In this document: piece after piece, positions 6,246-8,491 of the stretch
Layout of the letters: the number at the start of each line of letters is the position of its first letter
Position numbering within the stretch: the first letter of the stretch is position 1
Assembly: GCA_934202965.1 (NCBI GenBank)
Contig: CAKPYN010000036.1
Span: 1 to 8,491 of the forward strand
Direction of reading: 5' to 3'
DNA: 8,491 nt
DNA from: an uncultured Megasphaera sp.
GTDB taxonomy: Bacteria > Bacillota > Negativicutes > Veillonellales > Megasphaeraceae
The notes under the pieces: model-generated
Seen by the model: only the letters and a program-made list of their open reading frames with translations
The model's database searches: none
What the model was told of the DNA's origin: nothing
Program-made: the position numbers and the translations under genes

Positions 6246-8162
6246 ATGGAAACATGTAAAACGTATTCTCCCCAATATGTGCGTTATTTGGAATTGTTAG
6301 CTAAAGAATATCCCAATCAAGCAGCGACGTTTACAGAAATCATTAATTTACAAGCTATTGTAAATCTCCCTAAAGGAACCGAACATTTTATGAGTGATTT
6401 ACATGGTGAATATGAAGCCTTTTATCATATTCTTAATAATTGTTCAGGCGTTATTCGTGAAAAAGTTGAAATGATTTTTGCGAATTCTATGACAGAAAAA
6501 GAACGAGACGATTTATTGACGTTAATTTATTATCCTAAAGAAAAGTTGGATATGTTGAAACGCCAGCATGGTATTACAGACGAATGGGCGTTGACAACGT
6601 TGAACCATTTAATTCGATTGGTAAAATTATTATCGTCTAAATATACGAGATCCAAAGTACGTAAAGCGATGCCGCCGGTTTTCCGCTTTGTTATTGATGA
6701 ACTGCTCCATGCACAGCCTGATGAAGATAAAAACCGACGTGTTTACCATATGAAAATATTGGATACCATTTTGGAAACAGGAAGTACGAGACAATTTATT
6801 TATGCATTGGCAAGTTTGATTAAACGGCTGGCTGTCGATCATTTACATATTATTGGTGATATTTATGACCGTGGTCCTCATGCCGATAAAATCATGGATT
6901 ATTTGATGCATCATCATTCCTTAGATATTCAATGGGGCAATCATGATATATTGTGGATGGGTGCGGCAGCAGGAAGCCAGGCTTGTATTGCTAATGCATT
7001 GAGAAACAACATTCGCTATCATAATTTAGAAATTTTAGAAAGCGGCTACGGCATCAGTTTACGGCCGTTAGCATTATTTGCATTAGATACATATACAAAA
7101 GATGATGGCATCGATCCAATGGTAAAAGCCATCAATGTTATATTATCGAAATTAGAAGGGCAGGCCATTATTCGCCATCCTGAATATAATATGGATGACC
7201 GATTATTATTCCATACGATTGATTGGAAGCAAGGCACGATTACGATTCAAGGAAAGACATATCCGTTGACAACGACGGATTTTCCAACTGTAGATCCTCG
7301 GGATCCGTATCAATTATCTCCGGATGAACATCGCATTATGTCGCAGATTACATCAGAATTTTTAGAAAGCGAACGTTTGCATCGACATATTCGCTTTTTA
7401 TATAGTCATGGGTCATTATATCGGAGTTATAATAATAATCTATTATTTCACGGCGGCGTACCATTAAATGAAGATGGTTCGTTTAAAGAAATTTTCTTTG
7501 ATGGCAAGGGATATAAGGGAAGGGCCTTCATGGATCGAGCCGATTTTATGGCACGGCAGGCGTATAATAAACGGGATACGAATAGCCTGGATTATATGTG
7601 GTATATGTGGTGCGGCCAAGATTCACCAGTGTCAGGACGCGTGGTTAAGACATTTGAACGAAGTTATATTAAAGATGAATCTACTTGGAAAGAACCTCAA
7701 AATGCATATTATCGCTTAAACCGGGATAAAGATGAATGTATAAAAATTTTACATGAATTTGGTATTGATTCCCCACAGGGACATATTATTAATGGACATA
7801 CACCAGTTAAGGTAAAAAAGGGAGAAAGCCCGATTCGTGCAGAAGGCAAAGAAATTTGTATAGACGGCGGTTTTTGTAAAGCCTATCAAAATTCAACGGG
7901 TATAGCTGGATATACGTTGATTTTTAATTCGCACGGTATTCGAATTAAAGCCCATTATCCATTTAAAGACGTAAACCAGGTCTTGATGAATAATGCGGAT
8001 ATTGATTCGGAATCAACGCAAGTTGAATTGGAACCCAAACGTGTTATGATTGGTGATACTGATAATGGCAAGAAGATTTTGCAGATGATTGATGATTTAA
8101 ATGCGTTGCTACAAGCATACCGCCAGGGCATTATTATGGAACGAAATGGAATAGAAGCATAA
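6246..8162 (+). CDS. fbp: Fructose-1,6-bisphosphatase class III
   Basis: Hydrolyses fructose-1,6-bisphosphate to fructose-6-phosphate, the committed gluconeogenic step; cytoplasmic and metal-dependent. At 638 residues it is somewhat shorter than Bacillus subtilis Fbp (about 670) but within the usual class III range. The calcineurin-like metallophosphatase motifs are in order: SDLHGEYEAF with D51 and H53, GDIYDRGP at 204-211, GNHD at 231-234, and GHTPVK at 517-522. These are followed by the conserved IDGGF, KAYQ and TGIAGYTLI blocks. AAGGAG precedes the ATG at normal distance (about 7-9 bases). It appears monocistronic: a long AT-rich leader region upstream and a terminator 27 bases after the stop. 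Codons are visibly more AT-rich than in the amidase and gdhA genes, without other signs of transfer. In B. subtilis the class III enzyme is controlled mainly by metabolites; I see no catabolite-response element here. Confidence 0.96.
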   Translation: METCKTYSPQYVRYLELLAKEYPNQAATFTEIINLQAIVNLPKGTEHFMSDLHGEYEAFYHILNNCSGVIREKVEMIFANSMTEKERDDLLTLIYYPKEKLDMLKRQHGITDEWALTTLNHLIRLVKLLSSKYTRSKVRKAMPPVFRFVIDELLHAQPDEDKNRRVYHMKILDTILETGSTRQFIYALASLIKRLAVDHLHIIGDIYDRGPHADKIMDYLMHHHSLDIQWGNHDILWMGAAAGSQACIANALRNNIRYHNLEILESGYGISLRPLALFALDTYTKDDGIDPMVKAINVILSKLEGQAIIRHPEYNMDDRLLFHTIDWKQGTITIQGKTYPLTTTDFPTVDPRDPYQLSPDEHRIMSQITSEFLESERLHRHIRFLYSHGSLYRSYNNNLLFHGGVPLNEDGSFKEIFFDGKGYKGRAFMDRADFMARQAYNKRDTNSLDYMWYMWCGQDSPVSGRVVKTFERSYIKDESTWKEPQNAYYRLNRDKDECIKILHEFGIDSPQGHIINGHTPVKVKKGESPIRAEGKEICIDGGFCKAYQNSTGIAGYTLIFNSHGIRIKAHYPFKDVNQVLMNNADIDSESTQVELEPKRVMIGDTDNGKKILQMIDDLNALLQAYRQGIIMERNGIEA

Positions 8163-8188
8163 GAGAGGAAAGATAACTGATATATAGG

Positions 8189-8242
8189 AAACTGTTCTTC
8201 CGGTGTTCGTATAGAATTCAACAATGGAAGAGCAGTTTTTTT
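8189..8242 (+). terminator. Rho-independent terminator of fbp
   Basis: AAACTGTTCTTCC (8189-8201) pairs with GGAAGAGCAGTTT (8226-8238) through 13 positions with one G-U pair. The loop is about 24 bases and the stem runs into seven Ts (8236-8242). The stem begins 27 bases after the fbp stop codon. Confidence 0.85.
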
Positions 8243-8253
8243 GTGGTTAAAAA

Positions 8254-8281
8254 TTTATCTGAAAATAGATTATCATATAAT
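8254..8281 (+). promoter_or_regulatory. Possible promoter after the fbp terminator
   Basis: TATAAT at 8276-8281 is a perfect -10 box just downstream of the terminator. The best -35 is weak: TTTATC at 8254-8259 with a 16-base spacer. A second candidate is an extended -10, TGGTATACT, at 8359-8367, also without a good -35. Either could drive a short transcript ending at the terminator at 8442-8486. Confidence 0.3.
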
Positions 8282-8357
8282 ACAATTTCGATTGCGTAAT
8301 ATATACTTGTACTTGCAGTTTTGGCATGTACAGATACTGCAGAAATGAAAGGGGGAC

Positions 8358-8465
8358 ATGGTATACTTAAAACAAGTACTATACAAATTATACAGAATAT
8401 ATAGAAATAAGGTTGATCGTACAGTGAAAAAAAACATATATAAGCATGCAAAAAGAAATACATAG
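8358..8465 (+). CDS. Possible small basic peptide or leader ORF
   Basis: A 35-codon frame starts with ATG and ends with TAG. The peptide begins MVYLKQVLYKLYRIYRNK. It has 11 Lys/Arg, five Tyr and only one acidic residue, and its hydrophobic residues in the first half fall every three or four positions, as in an amphipathic helix. The purine-rich AAAGGGGG lies only 2 bases before the ATG, which is too close for a good ribosome site. The end of the frame runs through the left arm and into the loop of the terminator at 8442-8486, which argues against an ordinary gene but fits a leader peptide or no peptide at all. I do not recognise it, and AT-rich noise often yields Lys/Tyr/Ile-rich peptides. 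Confidence 0.15.
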   Translation: MVYLKQVLYKLYRIYRNKVDRTVKKNIYKHAKRNT

Positions 8466-8486
8466 CAAGTTATGCAGGCTTTTTTT
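8442..8486 (+). terminator. Probable rho-independent terminator at right edge
   Basis: AAGCATGCA (8442-8450) pairs with TGCAGGCTT (8473-8481), eight of nine positions with one A-G mismatch. The stem runs into seven Ts (8480-8486). The loop is long at about 22 bases. It has no recognised gene in front of it, which implies a short transcript arising between this terminator and that of fbp, or an attenuator for a gene beyond the window. Confidence 0.55.
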
Positions 8487-8491
8487 GTGGT

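Noticed and set aside
6256..6272. Catabolite-response element at the start of fbp (TGTAAAACGTATTCT)
   Set aside because: It needs an extra base between the half-site and the central CG, so it does not fit the cre consensus.
8218..8463. Hydrophobic 81-codon frame on the minus strand
   Set aside because: No ribosome site before its ATG. It runs antisense through part of the fbp terminator and most of the edge terminator, and its Phe/Ile/Cys-rich composition is what AT-rich noise gives.

Overview
The window looks like an ordinary chromosomal segment of a low-GC anaerobic Firmicute. The evidence is strong AGGAG-type ribosome-binding sites, sigma-A-like promoters, a class III (Firmicutes-type) fructose-1,6-bisphosphatase, and a glutamate dehydrogenase that closely resembles, from memory, the Clostridium symbiosum enzyme. 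A clostridial or Negativicutes host (Megasphaera/Veillonella relatives) is plausible, but this is inference. I see no insertion sequence, phage gene, CRISPR array, tRNA or rRNA.

Layout. (1) Bases 1-1161, minus strand: a two-gene unit, a YbaK-type Cys-tRNA(Pro) deacylase followed after one base by a family 4 uracil-DNA glycosylase that runs off the left edge. A good promoter lies at 1194-1222. (2) Bases 1342-4272, plus strand: a compact three-gene operon of a nitrilase-superfamily amidase, an AEC-family permease and an M20 amidohydrolase. It has its own promoter and ends in a very long hairpin at 4285-4329. (3) Bases 4369-5718, minus strand: glutamate dehydrogenase, convergent with the operon and sharing that terminator. 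(4) Bases 5719-6245: a long, very AT-rich divergent regulatory region with a palindrome over the gdh promoter, a direct repeat over the proposed fbp promoter, and a second start-like sequence that has no start codon. (5) Bases 6246-8162, plus strand: fbp, followed by a terminator at 8189-8242. (6) Bases 8243-8491: a small region bounded by two terminators that may encode a short RNA or a very basic 35-residue peptide.

How the genes fit together. The amidase-permease-M20 operon looks like a scavenging unit: import of an organic acid or acylated amino compound, then hydrolysis of amide bonds by two unrelated enzymes. Released glutamate or 2-oxoglutarate and ammonia could feed the neighbouring glutamate dehydrogenase, whose coenzyme-pocket residues look NAD-type, as in amino-acid-fermenting anaerobes. 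Fbp supplies gluconeogenic flux, which suits growth on amino or organic acids. The substrate and these links are inferred from gene neighbourhood only. The best candidates for something undescribed are the three-gene operon as a functional unit, the repeats in the gdh-fbp regulatory region, and the terminator-bounded unit at the right edge.
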